A stretch of DNA of 64,000 nucleotides. Source: an uncultured Bacteroidota bacterium (GTDB taxonomy: Bacteria > Bacteroidota > Bacteroidia > JADZBD01). The notes below the pieces were generated by a model. That model made no database searches. It was not told the DNA's origin and saw only the letters and a list, made by a program, of their open reading frames with translations. Shown here in pieces: positions 43,590 through 51,924 of the stretch. The stretch lies in contig CALEYQ010000073.1 in the NCBI GenBank assembly GCA_937924855.1, positions 11,036-75,035 on the forward strand. Reading direction: 5' to 3'. Position numbers and translations under genes: made by a program. The stretch's first letter is position 1, and each line of letters opens with the position of its first letter.

Positions 43590-44906
43590 ATGAACAGCCA
43601 GGACATAGTTACGGAATATGCACGAAAGGTGAAGGTGATTGGACTGAGGTTCAGTGCAAAGTTTGTACGATGGATTTACGGATTCCTTTTCCTGTTTGTT
43701 TTGTTGTTGCTTTGCCCATGGACTCAAAATGTGAGTGCGGATGGAAGGGTTACCGCCCTTTTGCCCGAGCAAAGGCCTCAGACCATCCATTCCGTAATAC
43801 CCGGAAGAATAGAGAAATGGTATGTGGAAGAAGGGCAGAAGGTAAAAAAAGGAGATACCATTTTGTTTATTTCAGAAACCGACAAAGATTATTTCGATCC
43901 GAATTTGCTGAAGAATACCCAGGAACAGGTAAAGTCGAAGGAAAATTCCGTGCTCTCCTACCAGAATAAAGTAAATGCCTTAAACAAGCAGATTGATGCC
44001 CTCAATCAAACCATGGATTTAAAGATTGAGCAAACAAAAAATAAAATACGGCAGGCTGAGCTGAAGATTTCAGTCGATAGCACAGATTTTGTGCTTGCCG
44101 TAAATAATTTTTCCCTGGCTCAGGACCAGTTCAAGCGTTACGAAGAATTGTTGCAAAAAGGGATTGTTTCTCAGACGGAATTTGAGCAGCGCAAATTGAA
44201 ATTGCAGGAGGCCCAGGCGAAACGGAATAATGCAGAAAATAAATTACTCACAAGCCGGAATGAATATACCAACGCAGTAATTGAACTGAACTCGATAAAA
44301 GCGGAATATAACGACAAACTGATGAAGGCTCAGGCCGAGAAATATACGGCCCTCTCACTTATGTTTGAGTCGGAAGCCTCAGTGGCTCTGTTGCAGAGTC
44401 AGTATGCCAAATACGAAAACCGGGTGGGTTTTTATTATGTTACCGCTCCGCAGGATGGATACATCACCCGGGCTTTAAGTACCGGAATGGGTGAAATTAT
44501 TAAAGAAGGAACCCCCATCGTCAGTATTATGCCCTCCGATTTTAAACTCAGTGTGGAGTGGTATGTAGCACCGATAGATATTCCTCTCTTATCAACCGGA
44601 AAAAAAGTAAGGTTTGTTTTTGATGGCTGGCCATCCCTGGTTTTTTCCGGCTGGCCCGGCTTGTCGGTTGGAACCTATGGGGGAGAAATCGTGGCCATTG
44701 ATAACATTGCCGATTCAAGAGGTCTTTTCCGGGTATTGGTAGCTGAGGATAAGGATGAACAACCCTGGCCTTCGCAGTTGCGACCCGGGGGAGGGGCACG
44801 GGGATTTGCCCTGCTTGAGGATGTTCCTTTGTGGTTCGAAATCTGGCGACGGCTAAACGGGTTCCCACCCCGCTTTTACCAAAACGATAACGAAAAAAAT
44901 CCCTGA
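43590..44906 (+). CDS. HlyD-type periplasmic adaptor
   Basis: A 438 aa membrane-fusion protein: one N-terminal helix (about residues 27-46), a lipoyl half-motif (I-H-S-V-I-P-G-R-I-E-K-W-Y-V-E-E-G), a long coiled coil (~100-265), the second lipoyl half (Y-Y-V-T-A-P-Q-D-G-Y-I-T-R) and a C-terminal beta-barrel. It joins the ABC protein to the TolC channel. It starts 15 bases after the ABC gene and overlaps the TolC start by one base (TGATG). Confidence 0.92.
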   Translation: MNSQDIVTEYARKVKVIGLRFSAKFVRWIYGFLFLFVLLLLCPWTQNVSADGRVTALLPEQRPQTIHSVIPGRIEKWYVEEGQKVKKGDTILFISETDKDYFDPNLLKNTQEQVKSKENSVLSYQNKVNALNKQIDALNQTMDLKIEQTKNKIRQAELKISVDSTDFVLAVNNFSLAQDQFKRYEELLQKGIVSQTEFEQRKLKLQEAQAKRNNAENKLLTSRNEYTNAVIELNSIKAEYNDKLMKAQAEKYTALSLMFESEASVALLQSQYAKYENRVGFYYVTAPQDGYITRALSTGMGEIIKEGTPIVSIMPSDFKLSVEWYVAPIDIPLLSTGKKVRFVFDGWPSLVFSGWPGLSVGTYGGEIVAIDNIADSRGLFRVLVAEDKDEQPWPSQLRPGGGARGFALLEDVPLWFEIWRRLNGFPPRFYQNDNEKNP

Positions 44907-46309
44907 TGTTCCGGGTTCCCCTGATTTTGTGTTTTCTATTTTTTGGATCCGGAGTTTTTTCCCAGGTTCCCGGGGAAAGCATTTTAAATTTTGAAGAATA
45001 CCTTAAAGGGGTTGAATCCAGAAATCCCCTGGCAGCACTTGCCGACATCAAAGTTGAAAGAACACGCTTTCAGAAAATGGAAGCCAGGGGCGAATTTGAT
45101 CCTGTGCTAAAAGGCCACCATTTGCAAAAGCGGTTCAACGGCTTCAATTATTTTTCTCTTACCGAAGTAAATCTTGATGTGCCCACACCTCTGGGAATTG
45201 ATTTTAAGGCCGGTTTTGATTTTAATCGGGGAGTTTACCTTTCCGAGGAAAATTTTCTGCCCCCCAATGGTTTGCTGGTAGCGGGATTGCGGGTTCCCCT
45301 GGCACGAAATATTCTTACCGATCCCAGGCGTCTTTCTCTTTCACTGGCTGAGCTTTACCAGGAAATGAACGAGGCAGAACGCAGAATATTAAATGTGGCC
45401 CTCGTTAGCGATGCACTAAAGGCATATGGTCTCTGGGCCGGAGCCTTCATGAAGCAAACGGCCATGGAATTGGCCGGGAAGGTAGCTTATGAGAGACTTC
45501 AGATTACCCGTGAACGATTTTTGAAAGGAGAATCCTCGGCCATCGATACGCTTGAGGTTTACAGCCAGTATAAAAACCGCATGGCCGACCTTTTCTCGGC
45601 ACGGGCTGCGTATCAAAATGCCCTTACTGAAGTCCGTTTTTATTTTCAAAATCCCGGCGATAATCCAAACAATGCGTTTTCATTCCTTCCCGATACGGTA
45701 TTTATTATTTCCATTCCCGACTGGAATTCTAAAATACCCTCGGGCGATTTTTCTACCGAAACCGTTTTGGGTCATCCCGACTGGATCATGGGAAATCTTA
45801 AGGTGGAAATGCTAAAACGCGAAAATAAATTACGCAAGGACAGGCTGAAGCCCGAGATATATGCCAACTATAATTTTATTACCGAACCGATTATTGCCGG
45901 AAGCCCGGTATGGAGCCTGGATAATTATAAGTTCGGAGTCGATTTAAACTACCCGCTTTTTGTGAGAAAGGAAAGGGCCAAATTAGGTTTGAACCGCCTG
46001 CAAATTAAGGAAGCCCAACTGGAATTGGATGTGAAGCAGAGCAGCCTTCAGTTAAAATTGATTGCCGCCCGATATGAGCTTCAGGCTTTGGCAGCCCGAA
46101 CCGCTGAATTGAAACAGGTCTTTGAAGCAAACAGAGTTTTGTTTTGGGCAGAAACTGAAAAGTTCAGGGCCGGCGAAAGCACCCTGTTTCTGTTAAACCA
46201 ACGTGAACTTGCCTATTTGGAAAGCCGGATTAAGTGGGTGAACGCACTTGAGGACTATATTTCCCGGTTTGCCGATTTCAATTACCTGGCCGGCTCGAGA
46301 TTGTTTTAG
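44906..46309 (+). CDS. TolC family outer-membrane efflux protein
   Basis: A 467 aa exported protein (signal peptide ending F-S-Q) with two long helical hairpins (about residues 145-240 and 350-440) separated by strand regions, the TolC layout. It is the outer-membrane channel for the upstream ABC/HlyD pair. No substrate gene (bacteriocin, toxin or peptide) is adjacent, so the cargo is unknown. Confidence 0.88.
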   Translation: MFRVPLILCFLFFGSGVFSQVPGESILNFEEYLKGVESRNPLAALADIKVERTRFQKMEARGEFDPVLKGHHLQKRFNGFNYFSLTEVNLDVPTPLGIDFKAGFDFNRGVYLSEENFLPPNGLLVAGLRVPLARNILTDPRRLSLSLAELYQEMNEAERRILNVALVSDALKAYGLWAGAFMKQTAMELAGKVAYERLQITRERFLKGESSAIDTLEVYSQYKNRMADLFSARAAYQNALTEVRFYFQNPGDNPNNAFSFLPDTVFIISIPDWNSKIPSGDFSTETVLGHPDWIMGNLKVEMLKRENKLRKDRLKPEIYANYNFITEPIIAGSPVWSLDNYKFGVDLNYPLFVRKERAKLGLNRLQIKEAQLELDVKQSSLQLKLIAARYELQALAARTAELKQVFEANRVLFWAETEKFRAGESTLFLLNQRELAYLESRIKWVNALEDYISRFADFNYLAGSRLF

Positions 46310-46578
46310 GGTAGAAGGCAAAATCACTTCGATTTCAATAAAGTTTTTAAAGAGAATACCCGCAACGCAAATATCATTTGTTTGCGAAAATCCTGATAGC
46401 ATGTTTTCTATTGCAAGCCAAGGTTCTCTTTCCATTTCTTTTCCGGGTTTTAACTTTCCTGTTTCCCCATGCAGTACTACGGGATTTGATTCTTTGATTT
46501 TTTTTTGCGAAAGAAAAAGAATAACCCGGTAAACCTTCCCTTGTAAGCTCATAACCGGAAATTCAGGGACAATGCCTT
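46310..46578. other. Spacer between tolC and queE with no supported gene
   Basis: About 270 bases of low-GC DNA. Short open frames exist on both strands, including a 119-codon minus frame overlapping the tolC 3' end, but no promoter box, family likeness or export signal supports them. No copy of the upstream tRNA repeat was found here. Confidence 0.5.
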
Positions 46579-46594
46579 TATATTTGTAAATTTG
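46579..46594 (+). promoter_or_regulatory. Tandem -7 boxes TATATTTG and TAAATTTG of queE
   Basis: Two exact TAnnTTTG matches stand end to end, the last ending 4 bases before the ATG. The first would give a very short leader and the second none. Confidence 0.55.
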
Positions 46595-46598
46595 TTAC

Positions 46599-47234
46599 AT
46601 GAATAAAGTGCTTGAAAGGCCGGGTGTTATGGAAGGTCTTCGAATACCTGTAATGGAACAATTTTTGACCTTGCAGGGTGAAGGTTTTCATACCGGACTC
46701 GCATCCTGGTTTATTCGTGTGGGCGGTTGTGATGTGGGATGCCATTGGTGCGATGTAAAAGAAAGCTGGGATCCGGAAATTCATCCCCTGACCTCTGTGG
46801 ATGATATAACTCCGCAATTTTCAACTTCTTCTCCGGGGGTTGTCGTGATTACCGGCGGTGAACCCCTGATGTGGAATATGGATCCCCTGACCCGGCGCAT
46901 TAAGTCTTTCGGTCATCGGACCCATCTGGAAACCTCAGGCGCATATCCCCTCTCGGGTGCCTGGGACTGGATTTGCCTTTCCCCGAAAAAAAACATGAAA
47001 CCACTTTCTGAAATTTATGAGCACTGCAATGAATTAAAAGTTATTGTTTACAACGCTCACGACTTTCAGTTTGCCCGGGAACAGGCAGCGGCTGTCAGAA
47101 AAGGAACCCATCTGTTTCTGCAACCCGAATGGTCGGTAAGGGAAAAAATGATTCCCCTGATTATTCAATTCGTTCTTGAAAATCCTCAATGGAAAATTTC
47201 TTTACAAACCCATAAATACCTTGGAATTCCCTGA
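46599..47234 (+). CDS. queE: 7-carboxy-7-deazaguanine synthase
   Basis: Radical SAM enzyme of queuosine (or deazaguanine DNA) synthesis. The 211 aa protein has F-L-T-L-Q-G-E-G-F, the cluster motif C-D-V-G-C-H-W-C (CX3CX2C) near residue 45, D-V-K-E-S-W-D, and the G-G-E-P motif in V-I-T-G-G-E-P-L. queC, queD and queF are not in the window; no dpd genes are seen, so the tRNA role is more likely. Confidence 0.93.
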   Translation: MNKVLERPGVMEGLRIPVMEQFLTLQGEGFHTGLASWFIRVGGCDVGCHWCDVKESWDPEIHPLTSVDDITPQFSTSSPGVVVITGGEPLMWNMDPLTRRIKSFGHRTHLETSGAYPLSGAWDWICLSPKKNMKPLSEIYEHCNELKVIVYNAHDFQFAREQAAAVRKGTHLFLQPEWSVREKMIPLIIQFVLENPQWKISLQTHKYLGIP

Positions 47235-47280
47235 TTTATGGTCTGATAATTGCAATCTTTTTAAAATCAAACCGGCGCTT

Positions 47281-49239
47281 ATGACGAAATATTTGTTTTT
47301 TTTCCCGGCCTTCCTTTTCTCCCTTGGCCTCTTTGCACAGCCCGGTGTTTATTCCGTAGCTGATAATAAGGCTGTGAAGTATTATGAGGCAGGAAAAAAG
47401 GCCTATAATCAGCGTAACGATAAGGAAGCGGAGAAACAATTGCTGAAAGCAACTTCCAAAGCCAAAGATTTTGTAGAGGCCTGGACCCTGCTGGGGTATT
47501 TGTATGCCGACCAGAAAAAAGAAGTGAAATGTATCGATGCCCTGAAAAAGGCCATTGAAATCAATCCACTTTATTACCGGGGTGGGAACCTTTTTACCGT
47601 GGCAAGAATGGAGCTTAGTATCGGACGCTACCAGGATGCCCTGGGTCATTACAAAGACTACCTTGCACAATCGAAAAAAGATTCCAACATGGTTAATTTT
47701 TCATTGCGCGATATTAAATCCTGTGAGTTTGCCATCAATGCCATGAAGAATCCGAAACCGTTTAAACCGGTAAATATGGGTCCTGAAATCAATACGGTTC
47801 ATTACGAATATTTTCCCACCGTTACGGCCGATGATCAGCTGTTCCTCTTCACCCGCAACATTCGACCTGAAAAGGGCAGTACCATTACCCATTCCCAGGA
47901 GGATTTCTTTTTCAGCCGGAGGGTAGATGGAAAATGGACTCCAGCTGAAAGCATTGGTCCGAATATTAATACCCAGCTTAACGAAGGCGCACCCTGTTTG
48001 TCAGCTGATGGAAATCTATTGTTTTTTGTGGTTTGCCCTGATGCTTTTGGTTATGGCGAAGATCGCAAGGGCTTTGGAAGTTGTGATATTTTTTATGCAA
48101 GTAAAATTGGCGATAAATGGAGCAAGGCTGCAAATGTGGGAGCCCCCGTCAATTCCAGGAATTGGGAATCGCAACCTTCATTCTCTTCCGACGGAAAAAC
48201 TTTGTATTTCATTCGGGGCACCGTTACCCAATCGGGAATAAGAGATGATGATATTTACATGAGCGAATTGGGTTCCGACGGAAAATGGACTGCTCCAAAG
48301 CGACTCAGCGATAAAATAAACACTCCGGGCAGGGAGGAGTCGGTTTTTATTCATCCGGATAATATGACTTTGTACTTTTCATCCAACGGCCATACAGGAA
48401 TGGGAGGCATGGATATTTACATGTCGAAGCGCCAGCCCGATGGAGAATGGGGCGAACCCGTAAACCTGGGTTACCCCATAAATACCTGGGCCGATGAAAA
48501 CAGTTTGCTGGTAGGAGGAAATGGTGAAATTGCTTATTTCGCCTCCGACAGGGAAGGAGGCTTCGGTGGTTTGGATCTGTATTATTTTGAACTCGATCAA
48601 TCCCTGCGTCCTGAAAAAATTTCCTATTTCAAAGGAAAGGTATATGATAAAGAAACCGGAAAACCACTGTTTGCCTTTTTTGAATTGATTGATCTCGAAA
48701 CCGGAAAGGTTGTGGTGGAGTCAAACTCTAATGCAGGTAACGGTCAGTTCCTGCTTACCCTGACTGCGAACAGGAATTATGCCCTTAATGTTTCTCGTGA
48801 CGGTTACTTGTTTTTTTCTGAAAACTTTGCAATGAAGGAATCCCCTTCTGAAAAACCCTTTCTGATGGACGTGCCTCTGGTGAAGCCGAAGGAAGATGAA
48901 GTAGTAGAGTTGAAGAATGTGTTTTTTGAGACCGCAAAATTTAACCTGAAACCGGAATCGCGTTATGAGTTGGATAAACTTGTAAGTCACCTTCAGAAAA
49001 ATCCGGGGCTTCAGATTGAGCTTCGCGGTCATACCGACAATGTGGGCGATCCAAAATCAAATCAGTTGCTTTCCGAAAACAGGGCCAAGTCAGTTTATAA
49101 TTACCTCATTGAAAAAGGCATTTCGAAAGACCGGCTGAGTTGGAAGGGTTTCGGAGAAACCATGCCTAAAACCACCAATGATACTCCTGAGGGGAGGGCT
49201 ATAAACCGAAGGACGGAGTACAGGATTTTGAAGAAATGA
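47281..49239 (+). CDS. PorE-like OmpA family protein (TPR, propeller, CRD, OmpA_C)
   Basis: The 652 aa exported protein has a signal peptide (first 20 residues, ending L-F-A-Q), a TPR region (~30-140), a PD40-type propeller (~165-450), a carboxypeptidase-regulatory-like domain (F-K-G-K-V-Y-D-K-E-T-G-K-P) and a C-terminal OmpA peptidoglycan-binding domain (L-R-G-H-T-D-N-V-G, N-R-R-T-E-Y). This domain order is that of PorE of the type IX secretion system, but the lipoprotein cysteine of PorE is absent, so a relative is possible. The start is the ATG before the signal peptide. It overlaps the next gene by 4 bases. Confidence 0.82.
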   Translation: MTKYLFFFPAFLFSLGLFAQPGVYSVADNKAVKYYEAGKKAYNQRNDKEAEKQLLKATSKAKDFVEAWTLLGYLYADQKKEVKCIDALKKAIEINPLYYRGGNLFTVARMELSIGRYQDALGHYKDYLAQSKKDSNMVNFSLRDIKSCEFAINAMKNPKPFKPVNMGPEINTVHYEYFPTVTADDQLFLFTRNIRPEKGSTITHSQEDFFFSRRVDGKWTPAESIGPNINTQLNEGAPCLSADGNLLFFVVCPDAFGYGEDRKGFGSCDIFYASKIGDKWSKAANVGAPVNSRNWESQPSFSSDGKTLYFIRGTVTQSGIRDDDIYMSELGSDGKWTAPKRLSDKINTPGREESVFIHPDNMTLYFSSNGHTGMGGMDIYMSKRQPDGEWGEPVNLGYPINTWADENSLLVGGNGEIAYFASDREGGFGGLDLYYFELDQSLRPEKISYFKGKVYDKETGKPLFAFFELIDLETGKVVVESNSNAGNGQFLLTLTANRNYALNVSRDGYLFFSENFAMKESPSEKPFLMDVPLVKPKEDEVVELKNVFFETAKFNLKPESRYELDKLVSHLQKNPGLQIELRGHTDNVGDPKSNQLLSENRAKSVYNYLIEKGISKDRLSWKGFGETMPKTTNDTPEGRAINRRTEYRILKK

Positions 49240-50342
49240 GATTTTTTTACGGATTGATTTTTTGTGCTTCCTTCTCCCTGCTTCAGGCACAGGAAAACAA
49301 AAAAGTTTTTAGCATTGCATTGATTGGTGATGCCGGGAATCTGGAAAGCCCCGGTCCCCTGTATTCCGCATGGAAAGAAATAACGGGGAAAGATGAAAAT
49401 TCAGCTACCCTCTTTTTGGGGGACAATATTTATTTTAACGGATTGCCATCACGCGATGCATACGGAGATGGTAAGTTATCGGCTGAGGAAAAAAAACTGC
49501 GCTCACAATTATTCTTTTTCCGTGACTACGCCGGATTCGGTTATATGATACCGGGCAATCACGATTGGAAAGCCGGCCGTTCAAAGGGATTTGAAAGGGT
49601 GAAAAACATGGAAACCTGGGTGCATGCCTGGGTGAGAGACTCCGGTCGTTTTTTAAAGAATAAAGAGGGTGCTGTTTTTTTACCCGGGGCCGGACTTCCG
49701 GGGCCCTGGTCTGTGGTTCCCACCGAGGGTATACGATTAATTTTAACCGACAGCCAATGGTTTTTTGCCGAAGCCAGGAACAAGCCAAGAGGAAAAGTTC
49801 CGGGAATGAGTTATCAGCAGACCCGTGAAAAATATTTCCGCGATTTAGACAGTCTGCTTGGTTTGGCTGAAAGAAATAATGAGTGGGTGGTTTTTGCGGG
49901 TCATCATCCCATGAAAAATTTCGGTCAGCACGCCAAAGCAAAGCAACCCTGGAGATTCATTCTTAATTACACGCCCTTTTGGATTTTCGGAAAAATGGGA
50001 TTGCACCGGTTGATGGATCAGGACATTCCCTCGGGAGTTTACCGAAAGTATATAGCTGAGCATGAAAAAGTGTTTCATGACCGGCGAAAAATTATTTTCG
50101 TAGCGGGACATGAACATAATTACCAGTGGATTAGTGCCAATGGCTTTACCTATATTGTAAGTGGAAATGGGAGTAAAGCAGAAAAACTTCAAAAGGGGAA
50201 ATTTCCAGCTTTAAAAGAAGGGTATGGGGGTAGCAAAGGATTTGTTTGTCTGGATTTTTTCCGAAACGATAGCGGAGATTTGATTTTTGATGTAAAACCC
50301 GTTGTGATTCCATCAGGCGGGAGTTTTCGGGTTAAATTTTAG
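49236..50342 (+). CDS. Exported calcineurin-like metallophosphoesterase
   Basis: The 368 aa protein has a signal peptide (first ~19 residues) and the complete two-metal site: D in I-G-D-A-G, G-D-N in L-G-D-N-I-Y, G-N-H-D-W, H-H in F-A-G-H-H-P and H-E-H in V-A-G-H-E-H-N-Y. The motifs resemble purple acid phosphatases. It is expected in the periplasm or outer-membrane face. Substrate unknown. It is translationally coupled to the PorE-like gene (ATGA). Confidence 0.9.
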   Translation: MRFFYGLIFCASFSLLQAQENKKVFSIALIGDAGNLESPGPLYSAWKEITGKDENSATLFLGDNIYFNGLPSRDAYGDGKLSAEEKKLRSQLFFFRDYAGFGYMIPGNHDWKAGRSKGFERVKNMETWVHAWVRDSGRFLKNKEGAVFLPGAGLPGPWSVVPTEGIRLILTDSQWFFAEARNKPRGKVPGMSYQQTREKYFRDLDSLLGLAERNNEWVVFAGHHPMKNFGQHAKAKQPWRFILNYTPFWIFGKMGLHRLMDQDIPSGVYRKYIAEHEKVFHDRRKIIFVAGHEHNYQWISANGFTYIVSGNGSKAEKLQKGKFPALKEGYGGSKGFVCLDFFRNDSGDLIFDVKPVVIPSGGSFRVKF

Positions 50343-50609
50343 TTTTTTTTTAAAAAATCGACTAAATTTTGAATTGTTGTCTATAGGAACATTTATTGGA
50401 AATACATAGGGTAATCCCTGTAAGGATTTTGTTGTATAAATTTAAACTCCGGAAAGTAAAAAAACTAAAGTTCTGAACGGTTTTTTTGGTCGATTGGCTA
50501 TTGTCAAAGCGTAATCCTATCGTATTTCATTCGTCTTTAAAGTTCATTATATAAAAGGGCTTTTTCCTGTCATGCCCCATCATCATTAAGGAAAAATGTA
50601 TATTTAAAG

Positions 50610-51875
50610 GTGCAAAGCAAAAAGAAGCTTGTTGTTGTCGGTGGAGGTTTTGCCGGCCTGCACCTGGTAAGGAGCATTGACAAAAAAAAGTTCGATGTGT
50701 TTCTTATCGACAAGCTGAATCATCACCAGTTTCAGCCTTTGTTCTATCAGGTGGCAACCTCCCAGTTGGAACCTTCTTCTATTTCCTTTCCTTTCCGGAA
50801 TGTCTTTCGCAATGAAAAATCGGTACATGTCCGCCTTGGGGAACTGGAGGAAGTAATGCCGGATCAAAATCTGATTAAAACCAGCATTGGGGATTTTCCC
50901 TACGACTACCTGGTACTGGCTCTGGGTTGCAGGACCAATTTTTTCGGAAAGCAGGAAATTGAAGAGAAGGCATTTTCCCTTAAGACAACCTACGATGCCA
51001 TTGCCATCCGAAATCATATTCTGCTCACCTTCGAAAAATGCTCTTACGCTTCCGAGGCAGAAAAAGAAAAGTTACTGAATCTGGTAATCGTGGGAGCCGG
51101 CCCAACCGGGGTTGAGCTGGCCGGGGCTTTTGCAGAAATAAAAAAGTTCATTCTTCCCCGGGATTATCCGGGGATAGACTTTTCAAAATTTACTGTTTAC
51201 CTGATCGAAGGTGGATCCGCACCTCTCGGCAGTATGAGTGAAAATGCACAAAAAGCTTCGGCGGATTATCTGAAACGCATGGGGATTAACCTTATAACGG
51301 GTGCGTATGTGGAAGATTACAATGGGGAAATTCTTAAGCTAAATAATGGAGAAACCATTAAAACGGCCACTGTTATCTGGTCGGCCGGGGTAACCGGTAA
51401 CCGGGTTTCCGGATTTCCTGATCCGGTGTATGCCCCGGGTAACAGGATCAGGGTTGACCGGTTTTCACGCGTTTTGGGGTTTGAGAATATATTTGCGGTG
51501 GGCGACATTGCCTTTATGGAAACTCCAGAATATCCCAGAGCCCATCCCCAGGTGGCAAATGTTGCCATCAATCAGGCTAAAAGACTTGCAAAAAACTTTA
51601 ATAAAGGTCTTTCTCCCGAAGTCTGGACGGAATTTGAATATAAAGACCTGGGCTCTATGGCCACCATTGGTAAAAACAAGGCCGTTGTAGACTTTCCCCG
51701 CTGGAAATTTAAAGGATATTTTGCCTGGTTAATCTGGATGTTCCTCCACCTGATGCTGATCCTTTCGGTAAAGAACAAACTCATTATTTTCATTAACTGG
51801 GCCTGGGCCTACATGACAAAGGACAGCTCCCTTCGCCTTATTTTGAAGCCGGGCGGCAAAAAAAACGGCAAATAA
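50610..51875 (+). CDS. ndh: Type II NADH dehydrogenase (NDH-2 family)
   Basis: Passes electrons from NADH to quinone without pumping protons. The 421 aa flavoprotein has two dinucleotide sites (V-V-G-G-G-F-A-G and I-V-G-A-G-P-T-G), the N-H-H-Q-F-Q-P-L motif, F-A-V-G-D-I-A and a C-terminal hydrophobic segment (~370-395) that would hold it at the membrane. The only start is GTG; a TATATTTA box (one mismatch) lies just upstream. The 267-base spacer before it is AT-rich and holds nothing else that I can see. Confidence 0.9.
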   Translation: MQSKKKLVVVGGGFAGLHLVRSIDKKKFDVFLIDKLNHHQFQPLFYQVATSQLEPSSISFPFRNVFRNEKSVHVRLGELEEVMPDQNLIKTSIGDFPYDYLVLALGCRTNFFGKQEIEEKAFSLKTTYDAIAIRNHILLTFEKCSYASEAEKEKLLNLVIVGAGPTGVELAGAFAEIKKFILPRDYPGIDFSKFTVYLIEGGSAPLGSMSENAQKASADYLKRMGINLITGAYVEDYNGEILKLNNGETIKTATVIWSAGVTGNRVSGFPDPVYAPGNRIRVDRFSRVLGFENIFAVGDIAFMETPEYPRAHPQVANVAINQAKRLAKNFNKGLSPEVWTEFEYKDLGSMATIGKNKAVVDFPRWKFKGYFAWLIWMFLHLMLILSVKNKLIIFINWAWAYMTKDSSLRLILKPGGKKNGK

Positions 51876-51897
51876 GGAGGAGTTTACCCGCATTGTT

Positions 51898-51905
51898 TAT
51901 TTTTG
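51898..51905 (+). promoter_or_regulatory. -7 box TATTTTTG of the second PP2C phosphatase gene
   Basis: An exact TAnnTTTG match lies 19 bases before the ATG. Confidence 0.5.
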
Positions 51906-51924
51906 TTTCTGAACGGATATCCCC

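Noticed and set aside
46193..46552. A 119-codon minus-strand frame between tolC and queE
   Set aside because: It overlaps the tolC 3' end by 117 bases, has no TAnnTTTG box upstream, and the residues show no recognisable fold or signal. Too weak to call, though the spacer itself is kept as an entry.
41268..46598. A current genomic island next to tRNA-Pro
   Set aside because: No integrase, recombinase or phage gene is present, and no further copy of the tRNA 3' end lies beyond the exporter operon. The repeats can only be called possible scars.
47176..47280. A longer start for the PorE-like protein inside queE
   Set aside because: The extra 35 residues precede a standard signal peptide and overlap the 3' end of queE; they are not family-like.
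50343..50609. Small RNA or riboswitch before ndh
   Set aside because: The spacer is AT-rich with only weak short hairpins and many stops in all frames. I see no known RNA fold.
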